33,505 nt of DNA from Candidatus Methanoperedens sp. (GTDB lineage Archaea > Halobacteriota > Methanosarcinia > Methanosarcinales > Methanoperedenaceae): NCBI GenBank assembly GCA_027460615.1, contig JAPZAO010000004.1, positions 1 to 33,505 of the forward strand. Direction: 5' to 3'. The translations under genes were made by a program, and so were the position numbers. Under the pieces are notes generated by a model, which was given only the letters and a program-made list of their open reading frames with translations, was not told where the DNA came from and did no database searches. This document shows, piece after piece, positions 1-7,707 of this stretch (positions are counted from its first letter, which is position 1; each line of letters begins with the position of its first letter).

Positions 1-1455
1 GATATTACTGTTACGCTTCACGAATCATGTGTTCTCAAATCTGCCCGTTCGACAGTTGTAATGAGGAATATTTCAGAGCTCGGGAAGATTATTGAAACGC
101 ATCCTCCGATTAAGGAAATTGAAGACGAGAAGTTTGACAGGGAATTCAGGATTGTGGTTTCGACTAAAGAAGAGCCCGCAAAATTAGAAAAAAGCATAAT
201 GAATATTTCGGAGATTGCAAAAGTGGAGATTAAAACACATGAAGGGGCACAGGCAAAGGCAAAAACCGAAGAAAAATCCTGTAATCCGGATAGTAACAAG
301 ACCGCAATAAAAAGCGTCCAGAGCGTCCGTGTAAGCATAGAACGCCTGGATTCGCTGATGAACCTTGTCGGGGAACTGATTATTAATAAAATACGGTTGA
401 TGCAGCTTGCCACTGTTCATAAACTGGATGTCCTGGAAGAGACGCTTGCAAGTCTTAACCGTCTCACGAATGAATTGCAGGAAGAAATCATGGCATCCAG
501 GATGGTGCCGATTGAACAGATATTCAACCGTTTCCCGAGGATGGTAAGGGACCTTGCCAAAAAAGAGGGAAAGGAGATAGATTTGATCCTGGAAGGCGGC
601 GATATTGAACTTGACCGTACAGTGCTGGATGAGATAGGAGACCCTCTTGTCCACATCCTGCGCAACTGCGTGGATCATGGTATCGAATCCCCGGAAAACA
701 GGAAACAGGCAGGTAAAAACCCCAGGGGTACTATCAGGTTGATTGCAAGGCGTGAGAAGAATCATGTTGTCATTGAAGCCACGGATGACGGTAAAGGAAT
801 GGACCCGCAGAAGTTCCGGGAAACTGCTGTCAGGAAAGGGTTATTGACGCAGGAAGAGGCGGGAAAACTTTCAGATAATGAAGCAATCAACCTGTCATTT
901 ATGCCTGGCTTTAGCACTGCCGAGAAAGTAACGGATGTTTCAGGGCGCGGGGTGGGGATGGACGTTGTGAGAACCAAAATAGGGAGTATGGGCGGCTCGA
1001 TAAAACTTGAGTCTGCAAAAGGGACAGGTACAAAAATCATTCTCAAGTTGCCTTTAACTGTGGCAATCATCCATTCCCTGATGGTAAAGGTGGGCAAGGA
1101 TGTATATGCCGTGCCCATTGCCAATGTTGTAAGGGATTTGTCTATCAAGAAAGACCAGATAAAGACAATAAGGGGCGAGGAAGTCATAATGATACGGGGC
1201 GAAGTCCTGCCTATTGTCAGGCTTCACAAGCTTTTCGGAATCGATACCAACGGTTCGGAAGACCTTCTTGTCGTGGTCGTGGAACGCGGCGGAAGCAACA
1301 TCGGGCTAGTAGTAGACCAGGTCATCGGCCAGCAGGAAGTCATACTCAAGAACCTTGAAAATCATATTCTCAAAGGCGTCAGGGGATTTGCCGGAGCGAC
1401 AATATTGGGCGACGGCAATGTTGCACTGATTCTTGATGTGGGGACACTGCTATGA
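1..1455 (+). CDS. cheA: Chemotaxis histidine kinase CheA (5' end cut by window)
   Basis: The reading frame is open from base 1, so the N-terminal phosphotransfer (P1) domain lies outside the window; an internal ATG at 61 is not the real start. CheA is the cytoplasmic kinase that takes signals from chemoreceptors through CheW and phosphorylates CheY and CheB. Visible parts are a P2-like response-regulator docking segment (first ~80 residues), the P3 dimerisation helices starting near SVRVSIERLDSLMNLVGEL, the P4 ATPase with N box (HILRNCVDHGIE), G1 box (DDGKGMD) and G2 box (GRGVGMDVV), and the C-terminal CheW-like P5 domain from about IIHSLMVKVGKDVYAVPI. Its TGA stop overlaps the cheR start, so it heads the visible cheA-cheR-cheC-cheD operon. 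Function is confident; the complete length cannot be judged. Confidence 0.96.
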   Translation, partial: DITVTLHESCVLKSARSTVVMRNISELGKIIETHPPIKEIEDEKFDREFRIVVSTKEEPAKLEKSIMNISEIAKVEIKTHEGAQAKAKTEEKSCNPDSNKTAIKSVQSVRVSIERLDSLMNLVGELIINKIRLMQLATVHKLDVLEETLASLNRLTNELQEEIMASRMVPIEQIFNRFPRMVRDLAKKEGKEIDLILEGGDIELDRTVLDEIGDPLVHILRNCVDHGIESPENRKQAGKNPRGTIRLIARREKNHVVIEATDDGKGMDPQKFRETAVRKGLLTQEEAGKLSDNEAINLSFMPGFSTAEKVTDVSGRGVGMDVVRTKIGSMGGSIKLESAKGTGTKIILKLPLTVAIIHSLMVKVGKDVYAVPIANVVRDLSIKKDQIKTIRGEEVIMIRGEVLPIVRLHKLFGIDTNGSEDLLVVVVERGGSNIGLVVDQVIGQQEVILKNLENHILKGVRGFAGATILGDGNVALILDVGTLL

Positions 1456-2294
1456 TGAATACTTCTGATATCGTGACATTGCGCGAGGATGACAGGGAAT
1501 TTTCAGAATTGAAAGTCATTATCAAAAGAAAAATCGGTTTTAATTGCGAGCAATACAAGCAGGCGCATTTGAAAAGGAGACTGGCTGTCAGGCTCAGGGC
1601 AACCCAATCAAAATCTTATAAAGAGTATGCAGAGATCCTTTTAAAAAATCTGGCTGAAGAGAAACAATTGAAAGAGACATTAACAGTAAATGTTACGGAA
1701 TTGTTCAGGAACCCTGAAACCTACGAAGCGTTCCGAAGAGCGGAGCTTCCTGAATTGATCAAATCCAGAGGAGAGAACCGGACCTTGAAAGTTTGGAGCG
1801 CCGGGTGTTCAAATGGGGAAGAACCGTATTCCATAGCCATTATGCTGGCCGAATACTTGGGAATAGCAGCCAGGAGATATAATATCTCCATCATGGGCAC
1901 AGATATTGATGAGGATTCACTAAGTAAAGCTGAACTTGGCATATTTCATCCGAAGGCACTCGAAAAAATAAGTAAAGAAAGGCTTGAACGTTTTTTTAAT
2001 AAAAAAGATAATAATTACGAGGTCACTGACGAAATTCATCGCATGGTCACTTTTAAAAACCATGATATGATATCCGGACCGAAACTATCAGGATTTGACA
2101 TAATCTTTTGCAGGAATGTCACTATATATTTTGAGCAGAAACTCCAGGAGAAGCTATATTTTGATTTCTATAATGCCCTGAAAGACGGCGGTTATTTTGT
2201 TATGGGAAAAACAGAAACCCTTATCGGACAATCAAGCAGGCTTTTCAAACACGTTGATTTGAAAGAAAGAATATACCAGAAAAAGGTGAACTAA
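1452..2294 (+). CDS. cheR: Chemoreceptor glutamate methyltransferase CheR
   Basis: CheR transfers methyl groups from S-adenosylmethionine to glutamates of methyl-accepting chemotaxis proteins, setting the adaptation level. The 280-aa protein has the family layout: an N-terminal all-alpha domain (about 1-90), then a Rossmann methyltransferase domain with SAM motif VWSAGCSNGEEP (114-125), acidic ribose-binding motif GTDID (149-153) and the FCRNVTIYF strand (219-227), where families more often have CRNVLIYF. Length is normal. The start overlaps the cheA stop by 4 bases (ATGA), a classic coupled arrangement; a second ATG three bases on is possible. cheC follows after 2 bases. Confidence 0.96.
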   Translation: MMNTSDIVTLREDDREFSELKVIIKRKIGFNCEQYKQAHLKRRLAVRLRATQSKSYKEYAEILLKNLAEEKQLKETLTVNVTELFRNPETYEAFRRAELPELIKSRGENRTLKVWSAGCSNGEEPYSIAIMLAEYLGIAARRYNISIMGTDIDEDSLSKAELGIFHPKALEKISKERLERFFNKKDNNYEVTDEIHRMVTFKNHDMISGPKLSGFDIIFCRNVTIYFEQKLQEKLYFDFYNALKDGGYFVMGKTETLIGQSSRLFKHVDLKERIYQKKVN

Positions 2295-2296
2295 TT

Positions 2297-2914
2297 ATGA
2301 CTGAATTAAAAACACTTACGGAATTCCAGAAAGATGCACTCAAAGAGGTCGGGAATATCGGGATAGGGCATGCAACGACATCGCTCTCCCAGATGGTCAA
2401 CAAGCGTGTCTGGATATCCCTGCCAGACCTTAAGCTGATACCATTAATAAAAGTGCCTGACCTTGTGAAGAATGAAGCTCCGGTGATAGGGATAATATTG
2501 GAATTGACGGGAGATTCCAAAGGTTTTCTTCTGCTTTTATTATCGAAAAAAAGTGCGAAGTACCTGATTAATCTTGTGCTTGGTACGGTAAATGAGACCG
2601 AGACCTTTGATGAAATGGAACAATCTGTCCTTAAAGAGGTGGGAAACATAATGAGCGGGACATATATATCATCTCTTTCAAATTTCCTGGGAATAGCGAT
2701 TGGTCTTTCGCCGCCATTGAATATCTATGATATGGCCGATGCAATAATTAACCAGATTGTATGCATGATGAGCAGGGATGTCGAGGATATCCTGTTTATA
2801 AATACCGAATTCACAATAAATACCGAGAAAATTGAAGGGAAAATACTCATATTTACAGATTCTGCATCCCTTTCTAAAATACTGGATGCCATAAACAGGA
2901 TTTCAGGGAATTAA
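2297..2914 (+). CDS. cheC: CheY-phosphate phosphatase CheC
   Basis: CheC removes phosphate from CheY-P and binds CheD, linking adaptation to CheY-P level in archaea and Gram-positive bacteria. The 205-aa protein carries both copies of the CheC phosphatase helix: LKEVGNIGIGHA, with Glu17 and Asn20 as the presumed catalytic pair, and LKEVGNIMSGTY, with Glu114 and Asn117. Two intact motifs indicate a true CheC and not the single-site CheX. It starts 2 bases after cheR and is co-transcribed. The following 89-bp gap before cheD contains TATA-like stretches (about 2930-2940), so cheD may also have its own promoter. Confidence 0.95.
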   Translation: MTELKTLTEFQKDALKEVGNIGIGHATTSLSQMVNKRVWISLPDLKLIPLIKVPDLVKNEAPVIGIILELTGDSKGFLLLLLSKKSAKYLINLVLGTVNETETFDEMEQSVLKEVGNIMSGTYISSLSNFLGIAIGLSPPLNIYDMADAIINQIVCMMSRDVEDILFINTEFTINTEKIEGKILIFTDSASLSKILDAINRISGN

Positions 2915-3003
2915 AACAGCATTTCGAGCTATATTTATATCAATCATCATAATCATAGTTATCAGCAAACCTTATTACGTTAAAGAATAATATACATTAC
3001 ATT

Positions 3004-3492
3004 ATGGATATGGTTAAAGAGAAGATTATCGTTGGAATTGCAGACCTTGTTGTTGTTCATAACCCGGCAGTGCTTGTGACAATCGGGCTTGGTTCCTGTG
3101 TGGCGGTTTCATTTCGCGACCCGGTGGCAAAATTCGGGGGTCTTGCCCATATATTACTTCCCGCTATAGAAGAATCAAAAAATAAAGACAATCCGTTGAA
3201 ATTTGCGGACACGGCAATCGAAAAGGGTGTCGAGATGATGCTCCAGAAGGGATGTTCGAAGAACAGGATAGAAACCAAGATAGCAGGCGGGGCAAGCATG
3301 TTCAGTTTTAAAGAAGCGGACATGCAGATAGGGGCAAGAAATGTTGAAGCTGTCAGGAAAAAACTTAAAGATTTGAAACTTCCGATTATAGCAAGCGATA
3401 CCGGGGGAAATTACGGCAGGACCATAGAATTCGATATCGCATCCGGGGCTATGTTTGTTAAAAGCGCATTTAACGGGAACAAAGAAATTTAA
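3004..3492 (+). CDS. cheD: Chemoreceptor glutamine deamidase CheD
   Basis: CheD deamidates selected glutamines of chemoreceptors and acts with CheC in the adaptation loop. The 162-aa protein shows the catalytic cysteine in GLGSCVAV (Cys32), the histidine in FGGLAHILLP (His49) and a threonine in KFADTAI (Thr70), matching the papain-like Cys/His/Thr arrangement of the family, and the glycine-rich IAGGASMF segment. The ATG at 3010 is an equally good start and would remove two residues. It closes the chemotaxis run; the next gene is convergent and begins only 6 bases downstream, leaving little room for a terminator. Confidence 0.95.
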   Translation: MDMVKEKIIVGIADLVVVHNPAVLVTIGLGSCVAVSFRDPVAKFGGLAHILLPAIEESKNKDNPLKFADTAIEKGVEMMLQKGCSKNRIETKIAGGASMFSFKEADMQIGARNVEAVRKKLKDLKLPIIASDTGGNYGRTIEFDIASGAMFVKSAFNGNKEI

Positions 3493-3498
3493 TTTTTC

Positions 3499-4374
3499 TT
3501 AATGGTAATCCTCATGCCCTATTTCTACAGGGGCGCATTCGGCACATTCAAATTGCATTGTGGTATGCAATATCCGAAACCTGTCTTTTACAATTTCGCT
3601 TATCCTGTTTATTAATACCTCTGTCTGCTGGACATGAATCCTGTCAACGAGTACATGGGCGCTCATGGCATGGATATTGGAACAGATGCTCCAGATATGG
3701 ATATCATGGACTCCTTTTATGCCTTCTATCTGCATTATTGTTTCTTTTAATTTCTCAGCATCAACATGCGCGGGGGCGAATTCAAGGAGAATCCGGGCTG
3801 AGCCGAAAATGAGCTTTGCAGAACCATACAGAAGCATCATACCCAATAAAATGCTAAGCACAGGGTCGACGATTGTTTTGCCTGTGAAGATTATGATAAG
3901 GGCTCCAGCTATCACCCCGATGGATGCAAGGGCGTCCCCGATTACATGCAGGTATGCACCCCTTATATTGAGGTCATGATGCCCGCTCAATTTTAAAGCC
4001 ACCCACAAATTCACAACCAGTCCAACACTGGCTATTACCAGCACCTGGGCTCCTCTCACCGGTGGAGGATTCAGGATTCTTCCATAAGCCTCATAAAAGA
4101 TGAATATGGAAATTCCGAGGATTGTTAATCCATTGATTAATGCAGCAAAAATTTCAAACCTGTGGTAACCGAAGGTAACGTTCCTGTTGGACGGGCGGGA
4201 GGATATTTTTATTGCGCCATAGGTAAGAACCAGTGCCACAGCATCCATAAAAACATGGGCTGCATCAGAAAGAAGAGCAAGGCTGTTGGATATTATTCCT
4301 CCCGCAAATTCGAGGAAAAAAATAAGTGTTGTGAGGATTATTGCAATAATTAAGTTCTTGTTTATATCTTCCAT
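3499..4374 (-). CDS. Cation diffusion facilitator transporter, CzcD/ZitB-like
   Basis: A 291-aa inner-membrane metal/proton antiporter of the CDF family, probably exporting Zn2+ or a similar divalent ion. Six transmembrane helices fill residues ~8-190. The transport-site motifs are both HxxxD: His40/Asp44 in TM2 (SDAAHVFMD) and His143/Asp147 in TM5 (LHVIGDALAS), the pair typical of the zinc-selective ZitB/CzcD branch. A cytoplasmic C-terminal domain (about 205-285, EGIKGVHDIHIW) follows, ending in a His/Cys-rich tail that could bind metal. It is convergent with cheD and divergent from the DUF1805 gene, sharing a 66-bp promoter region with it. The exact metal cannot be read from the sequence. 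Confidence 0.9.
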   Translation of the reverse strand: MEDINKNLIIAIILTTLIFFLEFAGGIISNSLALLSDAAHVFMDAVALVLTYGAIKISSRPSNRNVTFGYHRFEIFAALINGLTILGISIFIFYEAYGRILNPPPVRGAQVLVIASVGLVVNLWVALKLSGHHDLNIRGAYLHVIGDALASIGVIAGALIIIFTGKTIVDPVLSILLGMMLLYGSAKLIFGSARILLEFAPAHVDAEKLKETIMQIEGIKGVHDIHIWSICSNIHAMSAHVLVDRIHVQQTEVLINRISEIVKDRFRILHTTMQFECAECAPVEIGHEDYH

Positions 4375-4440
4375 GTTACAGAGTCATATAAGATTGGCTC
4401 CATGATAAAATATTTCTATCGGTAAAGCCACCTATGATTC

Positions 4441-4728
4441 ATGCTTGTTGAACAGATTAAGCTTGATAAGGGAAGCGCTCTTGGTTTAAAGATGGACATG
4501 GAAAATGCCCCGCTTCTTGTTATCAGGGCCGGGTGCGGCTTTGTTATGTGCGGGTATCTTAACATGGATATTGCCAATAAGCTGGGAGATGTGGCCGTGC
4601 GGGTGACCGGTGTAAGAAGTTTTGAGGAGGTTCTGAATGCAAAAGCGCAAGATGTTTCCCTGGCAGCAAAAAGTCTGGGCATAATTGTGGGGATGACCGC
4701 AAAAGATGCGCTTAATAAGATGTTCTAA
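4441..4728 (+). CDS. DUF1805 (YunC-like) family protein
   Basis: A 95-aa protein that fits the DUF1805 family known from archaea and Bacillus YunC: the signature CGFVMCGYLNMDIANKLGD (residues ~32-50) and VRVTGVRSFEEVLNAK are both present. The biochemical role of this family is not established to my knowledge. There is no strong ribosome binding site; a TATA-like AT stretch (about 4405-4414) precedes it, so it may be leaderless or nearly so. The gene stands alone, divergent from the CDF transporter and convergent with the MgtC-like gene. Confidence 0.8.
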   Translation: MLVEQIKLDKGSALGLKMDMENAPLLVIRAGCGFVMCGYLNMDIANKLGDVAVRVTGVRSFEEVLNAKAQDVSLAAKSLGIIVGMTAKDALNKMF

Positions 4729-4763
4729 CCCAAAATTTCACGGCTGCACTGGATAATGTGATC

Positions 4764-5399
4764 TCACTCAATTTTACAGGAATCAAACCAATCTTTTTCA
4801 AATAATGTTTCAGGGATTCTGTATATCTCTTCGGCAGTTCCCTCTATTAAATAAGTTATAGATATTTTACTATTCTTTTTATCTACATCGATGCTGATGA
4901 ATTTTGACCTCTTAGAGCCCACTGATAATAATTGGTTTTTTATTTCTATTTCATCAATAATTCTATTTGTATTAATAATCAATTTTTTTTGATAATAACC
5001 CATCCCTTTTTTTTCATAAAGTTTATCGAAGAAAATTACTATCCAGGTTAAAATATAAATACTGATTCCTATAAAATATTCACCGACTCCTGTGGCTATT
5101 CCAAATATTGCAAAAACCCATATGCTTGCCGCAGTTGTAAATCCAAATGTTTTATCATTGGTTTTTATTAAAGCGCCCGCCCCCAAAAAGCCTATACCCG
5201 TTACAATTGCACCTAATAGCGGCAGGGGATTTTCTAAATCTATAATAGTTGCTGTAATTGCAAGCCCGCACGCGCCAACCGAGACAAAAATAAATGCGCC
5301 AAAACCTATGGGTTTATGGGATCTCTGTCTTTCAATACCGAAAATCAGGGACAGTACAAACGTAATAATTAATCTTAAGAGGATTACTGATCTTTCCAT
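4764..5399 (-). CDS. MgtC/SapB family membrane protein
   Basis: A 211-aa integral membrane protein. The N-terminal half has the MgtC hallmark: an initial helix with LIFGIERQRSHKPIG, then SVGACGL and GIGFLGAGALIK, followed by TTAASIWVFAIFGIATGVG, giving about four to five membrane helices up to residue ~130. The remaining ~80 residues form a soluble, ACT-like C-terminal domain rich in charged residues. MgtC proteins are linked to growth at low Mg2+ and, in pathogens, to F-type ATPase control; in archaea the role is not defined. It lies just downstream of a CDF transporter on the same strand (60-bp gap with a short TATGC/GCATA hairpin), so the pair may share metal-related regulation. Confidence 0.86.
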   Translation of the reverse strand: MERSVILLRLIITFVLSLIFGIERQRSHKPIGFGAFIFVSVGACGLAITATIIDLENPLPLLGAIVTGIGFLGAGALIKTNDKTFGFTTAASIWVFAIFGIATGVGEYFIGISIYILTWIVIFFDKLYEKKGMGYYQKKLIINTNRIIDEIEIKNQLLSVGSKRSKFISIDVDKKNSKISITYLIEGTAEEIYRIPETLFEKDWFDSCKIE

Positions 5400-5459
5400 C
5401 GACCTGACTTATGCGTTAAAGCATATGTATATTTCGTGGTTGGATTATATCCGGGATTA

Positions 5460-6413
5460 CTAATCAGCAGGGTTGTTTGGCATTTTACAAACATCAAGTT
5501 TCTTGCATATTTCACAGTCTGCTTCACATGGTTCGATGTGAATCAAAATCGAAAGGTTCGGGATTTTCTCCTTTATATCCTTCTCAAGATGGTCACAGAA
5601 TTCATGTGCCTCCGCAACCTGCTGGTTTTTGGGCACAACAAGATGCAAATCCACATACCGTTCTGCGCCAGACATCCTTGTGCGTAAGTCATGATATTCT
5701 GCAAACTCCGAGTAATGTTCTGAAATTATGGATTTGATGATATTTTCTTCCTTGTCTGAAAGTTTCACGTCCATAATTCCAGAAACTGAGCGTTTTGTCA
5801 GGTCGTACGATGCTTTGAGTATAATAAGAGCCACAATTATAGCCAGTAGCGGGTCAAAAATAGGGTTCTTTGTGATCTGAATGAGAATAAGACCTATGAA
5901 AACACCTGCCGAGGTATATACATCCGTGGTGAGGTGATAGGCATCTGCTTCGAGGGCAATAGATTCGGCTTTCTTTGCCACTTTCATGATCCTTGCCGAT
6001 ACATAAAAATTGACGATTGCGGAGATGCCCATGACGACAATACCGATTCCTATTAGCTCGAATTCAATCCCATCATTTCCCAGTAACTTTTCAGCTGATT
6101 TATAAAGTATGATTATTGCTGCTAAGAAAATGAGAATTGCTTCTACGGTTCCGGATACATTCTCAAATTTACCATGCCCGAACTTGTGTTCATCATCAGC
6201 AGGCTGCCCTGCCTTCCTGACAGAATAATTAGCTATTATCGCAGCTAGGAGGTCGATGCCTGAATGGAGCGCTTCGGAGAGTATACTTATTGAACCTATG
6301 AATAAGCCGACCGCGAGCTTCATTATAAGCAACAGAGAATTGGAATATATGGAGAGTTTCGCTACCGAAGTTATTTCCTTATGGGCTGCAAAATACTTGT
6401 TGTTTTCAGGCAT
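5460..6413 (-). CDS. Cation diffusion facilitator transporter, FieF/MamB-like
   Basis: A second CDF antiporter, 317 aa, clearly different from the one at 3499-4374. Six helices span roughly 15-215. Transport motifs are His50/Asp54 (SEALHSGIDL) in TM2 and His160/Asp164 (DAYHLTTDVYTS) in TM5; bacterial FieF has Asp in place of the first His, so selectivity may differ. FGHGKFENVSG between TM2 and TM3 is the usual CDF loop. The cytoplasmic domain contains DVHLVVP-type strands and ends in a cysteine cluster (CEADCEICKKLDVC) that could bind metal. Start ATG at 6413 is followed directly by an AT-rich intergenic region. Confidence 0.88.
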   Translation of the reverse strand: MPENNKYFAAHKEITSVAKLSIYSNSLLLIMKLAVGLFIGSISILSEALHSGIDLLAAIIANYSVRKAGQPADDEHKFGHGKFENVSGTVEAILIFLAAIIILYKSAEKLLGNDGIEFELIGIGIVVMGISAIVNFYVSARIMKVAKKAESIALEADAYHLTTDVYTSAGVFIGLILIQITKNPIFDPLLAIIVALIILKASYDLTKRSVSGIMDVKLSDKEENIIKSIISEHYSEFAEYHDLRTRMSGAERYVDLHLVVPKNQQVAEAHEFCDHLEKDIKEKIPNLSILIHIEPCEADCEICKKLDVCKMPNNPAD

Positions 6414-6569
6414 TTATTTTAGCTTAATCTCAGTAATAGTATAAAGGGATATTTAATGACCTATTTTACATAGATAAATCCGATTATAAAATCTATTTAT
6501 CAATCCCGAAAGAAGGAAAAAAATAATCAGAAAGTATTTTTCAAACTTGGATTCTGGTGCAAAGATAGG
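6414..6569. other. AT-rich intergenic region, first half of a 309-bp gap
   Basis: No gene was found here. It holds the divergent upstream sequences of the CDF transporter (left) and the 51-aa small protein (right). The right half of the gap (6570-6722) carries a TATA box, a hairpin and a short possible leader ORF, listed separately. Confidence 0.6.
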
Positions 6570-6577
6570 TATAAATA
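6570..6577 (+). promoter_or_regulatory. TATA box for the small-protein transcript
   Basis: TATAAATA is a near-perfect archaeal TATA element. A start point about 25-30 bases downstream would fall near 6600, at the foot of the hairpin at 6604-6624, giving a 5' leader of about 120 nt before the 51-aa gene. The position is inferred from archaeal promoter spacing only. Confidence 0.55.
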
Positions 6578-6603
6578 CAGGAACGTAATTATTAAATATT
6601 ACA

Positions 6604-6624
6604 AATGCTTGGAGGTTAAGCATT
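6604..6624 (+). promoter_or_regulatory. Hairpin presenting GGAGG in its loop
   Basis: A perfect 7-bp stem AATGCTT/AAGCATT closes the 7-nt loop GGAGGTT. The loop is a consensus Shine-Dalgarno sequence, and a TTG codon lies 7 bases after it, partly inside the stem. Located at or near the predicted transcript start, it could stabilise the 5' end or control ribosome loading. Confidence 0.5.
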
Positions 6625-6676
6625 GGAAAGAGAAGGGAGATTATTGCAAAACCCGGCGGAAAGTTTAAATTATTAG
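6623..6676 (+). CDS. Possible 17-aa leader peptide
   Basis: A TTG-initiated ORF sits 7 bases after a perfect GGAGG and encodes MERKGR-like charged residues (TTG GAA AGA GAA GGG AGA ...), ending in TAG. The spacing to GGAGG is ideal, but a TTG start and the small size make this uncertain. It would be translated from the leader of the 51-aa gene. The alternative is that the GGAGG is a chance or a regulatory decoy. Confidence 0.22.
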   Translation: MEREGRLLQNPAESLNY

Positions 6677-6722
6677 TTAATATAATTTTTAGATGCTAAT
6701 AAAACTATAAGGAGGTGAAAAA

Positions 6723-6878
6723 ATGGTTGGGCTGGAAAGTTCAATGGAGCAGGCTGAAACTGCCCAGAAGGTAAAGAAACCAAAGGTTGCTGAAGCCGAA
6801 AGAGAGAGGCAGAAAGAGTTCTATGCAAAACTGAGAGCCAGAAAGGCGGAACAGCCGAAAGGTGCACAATATAAATAA
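6723..6878 (+). CDS. 51-aa highly charged small protein
   Basis: An ATG preceded at ideal distance by AAGGAGGTGA (6709-6718), one of the best ribosome binding sites in the window, opens a 51-codon frame to TAA. The product is rich in Lys, Glu, Ala and Arg with no Cys or Trp; the central part (AEAERERQKEFYAKLRARKA) should be one long amphipathic helix. There is no signal peptide or membrane segment. A TATA box at 6570 and a candidate terminator at 6916-6943 frame it as its own transcription unit. I do not recognise the family; a nucleic-acid or ribosome-associated role would fit the charge, but this is only a guess. Confidence 0.72.
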   Translation: MVGLESSMEQAETAQKVKKPKVAEAERERQKEFYAKLRARKAEQPKGAQYK

Positions 6879-6915
6879 GTTAAGTAAAATGCGCAAAGAG
6901 AAGTGTGACGCAAAT

Positions 6916-6943
6916 ACCTTATGTAAAAAGGTTTTTATTTTTT
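6916..6943 (+). terminator. Candidate terminator after the 51-aa gene
   Basis: A short stem ACCTT/AAGGT with a 7-nt loop is followed by a long T-rich tract (TTTTTATTTTTT). The stem is weak but the T-run alone would work as an archaeal terminator. It lies 38 bases after the stop codon. Confidence 0.5.
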
Positions 6944-7025
6944 GTGTCGATTCTCTTATTTTTTATTAAAAAGAAAGAACCTTAGGAAATAATGAATACA
7001 ATCGTGAAACAGGGAGGCCAGAATT

Positions 7026-7193
7026 ATGTGCAGCACATATACGCCTTTTGAAATAAAACCGGAAGAACTGGCAGAGAAAGGAAGAATGTACGGGATGTAC
7101 TGGTGCATTTCATGCAAGAAGACTTTCATGAAAAAAGGGGCGACTGAATGCCCGAACTGCGGCTCAAGGAAAATAAAACCGAGGGCCCCATAA
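7026..7193 (+). CDS. 55-aa zinc-ribbon protein
   Basis: The ATG at 7026 follows an AGGGAGG ribosome binding site (7011-7017) and opens a 55-codon frame. The protein has two CxxC pairs, CISC and CPNC, about 15 residues apart, the spacing of a rubredoxin/zinc-ribbon fold binding one metal ion, with a basic tail. This shape is shared by many small archaeal zinc-ribbon or rubrerythrin-like proteins, so a precise function cannot be given. A second tiny frame (6992-7051, preceded by AGGAAA) overlaps its start out of frame and may be noise or a leader. Confidence 0.75.
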   Translation: MCSTYTPFEIKPEELAEKGRMYGMYWCISCKKTFMKKGATECPNCGSRKIKPRAP

Positions 7194-7292
7194 AAACTAT
7201 CAGGCAACTCTAACAATATTCTTTTCAATCAACCCGTTCAAAAAGTTTTTGCACTTTAGTTCAGCTTCGCTGTAATGCATCTACCACAAACT

Positions 7293-7323
7293 TTATGTGA
7301 CATAATTGTGATTCATGTCATAA
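7293..7323. promoter_or_regulatory. Imperfect palindrome in front of the 101-aa gene
   Basis: TTATGTGACAT and ATGTCATAA are inverted arms (TGACAT/ATGTCA core) spaced by 11 bases. The dyad spans a TATA-like CTTTATGT and the expected start of transcription, 10 bases before the ATG at 7333. This is where archaeal repressors commonly bind; it could alternatively be a hairpin in the mRNA leader. Confidence 0.4.
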
Positions 7324-7332
7324 GTGATTTTC

Positions 7333-7638
7333 ATGGCAGATACTGAATCCAAATATGTAGGCGACGAATTTGTTGAAGAGGAAACTATTGCAGGCGAAAA
7401 GGAAAATGAACTTGAAGGCTTATATGACCTTGTTTTACCACCAGGAGTTCCTCAAAAATTGATTGCAGAGGCTATGGAAAAATTCAATTTAGAAGTTACC
7501 GTCCGCAAATGTGCGCTTAAAACAATCGATGTTGATACTGATAATCTTCTGGTATTACGTGGGGAACTTGATGCGGTAAATAATGCGCATGATTATATTT
7601 TTCAAAAAATGAGTGAAAAGTATAATTATAAGAAATAA
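7333..7638 (+). CDS. Uncharacterised 101-aa protein near the mcr operon
   Basis: The frame is open from a GTG at 7324, but the ATG at 7333 (MADTESKYVGDE) is the more natural start. The acidic N-terminal third is probably disordered; from about residue 30 the pattern LYDLVLPPGV - KLIAEAMEKFN - LEVTVRKC - LLVLRGELD - AVNNAHDYIFQKM suggests alternating strands and helices of a small ferredoxin-like domain. I do not recognise the family. It is convergent with the CxxCxGxG protein, separated by a bidirectional terminator, and is only 0.4 kb from mcrA, so a link to Mcr is possible but not shown. Confidence 0.72.
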   Translation: MADTESKYVGDEFVEEETIAGEKENELEGLYDLVLPPGVPQKLIAEAMEKFNLEVTVRKCALKTIDVDTDNLLVLRGELDAVNNAHDYIFQKMSEKYNYKK

Positions 7639-7677
7639 TTATTTTTTTCTAAAAAACTGATATTAATACAGATAAAT

Positions 7678-7695
7678 ATAGGGGAAAACCCCTAT
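7678..7695. terminator. Bidirectional terminator between convergent genes
   Basis: A perfect 7-bp stem ATAGGGG/CCCCTAT with an AAAA loop lies between the stops at 7638 (+) and 7708 (-). T-rich sequence follows in both directions, so it can serve both genes. Confidence 0.65.
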
Positions 7696-7707
7696 TTCTC
7701 TATAATT

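Noticed and set aside
184-765. Minus-strand frame opposite cheA
   Set aside because: No start signal or family; cheA covers this DNA with full motifs.
6992-7051. 19-codon frame overlapping the zinc-ribbon start
   Set aside because: It has a weak AGGAAA site, but it is tiny and out of frame with a well-supported gene; chance is the simpler view.
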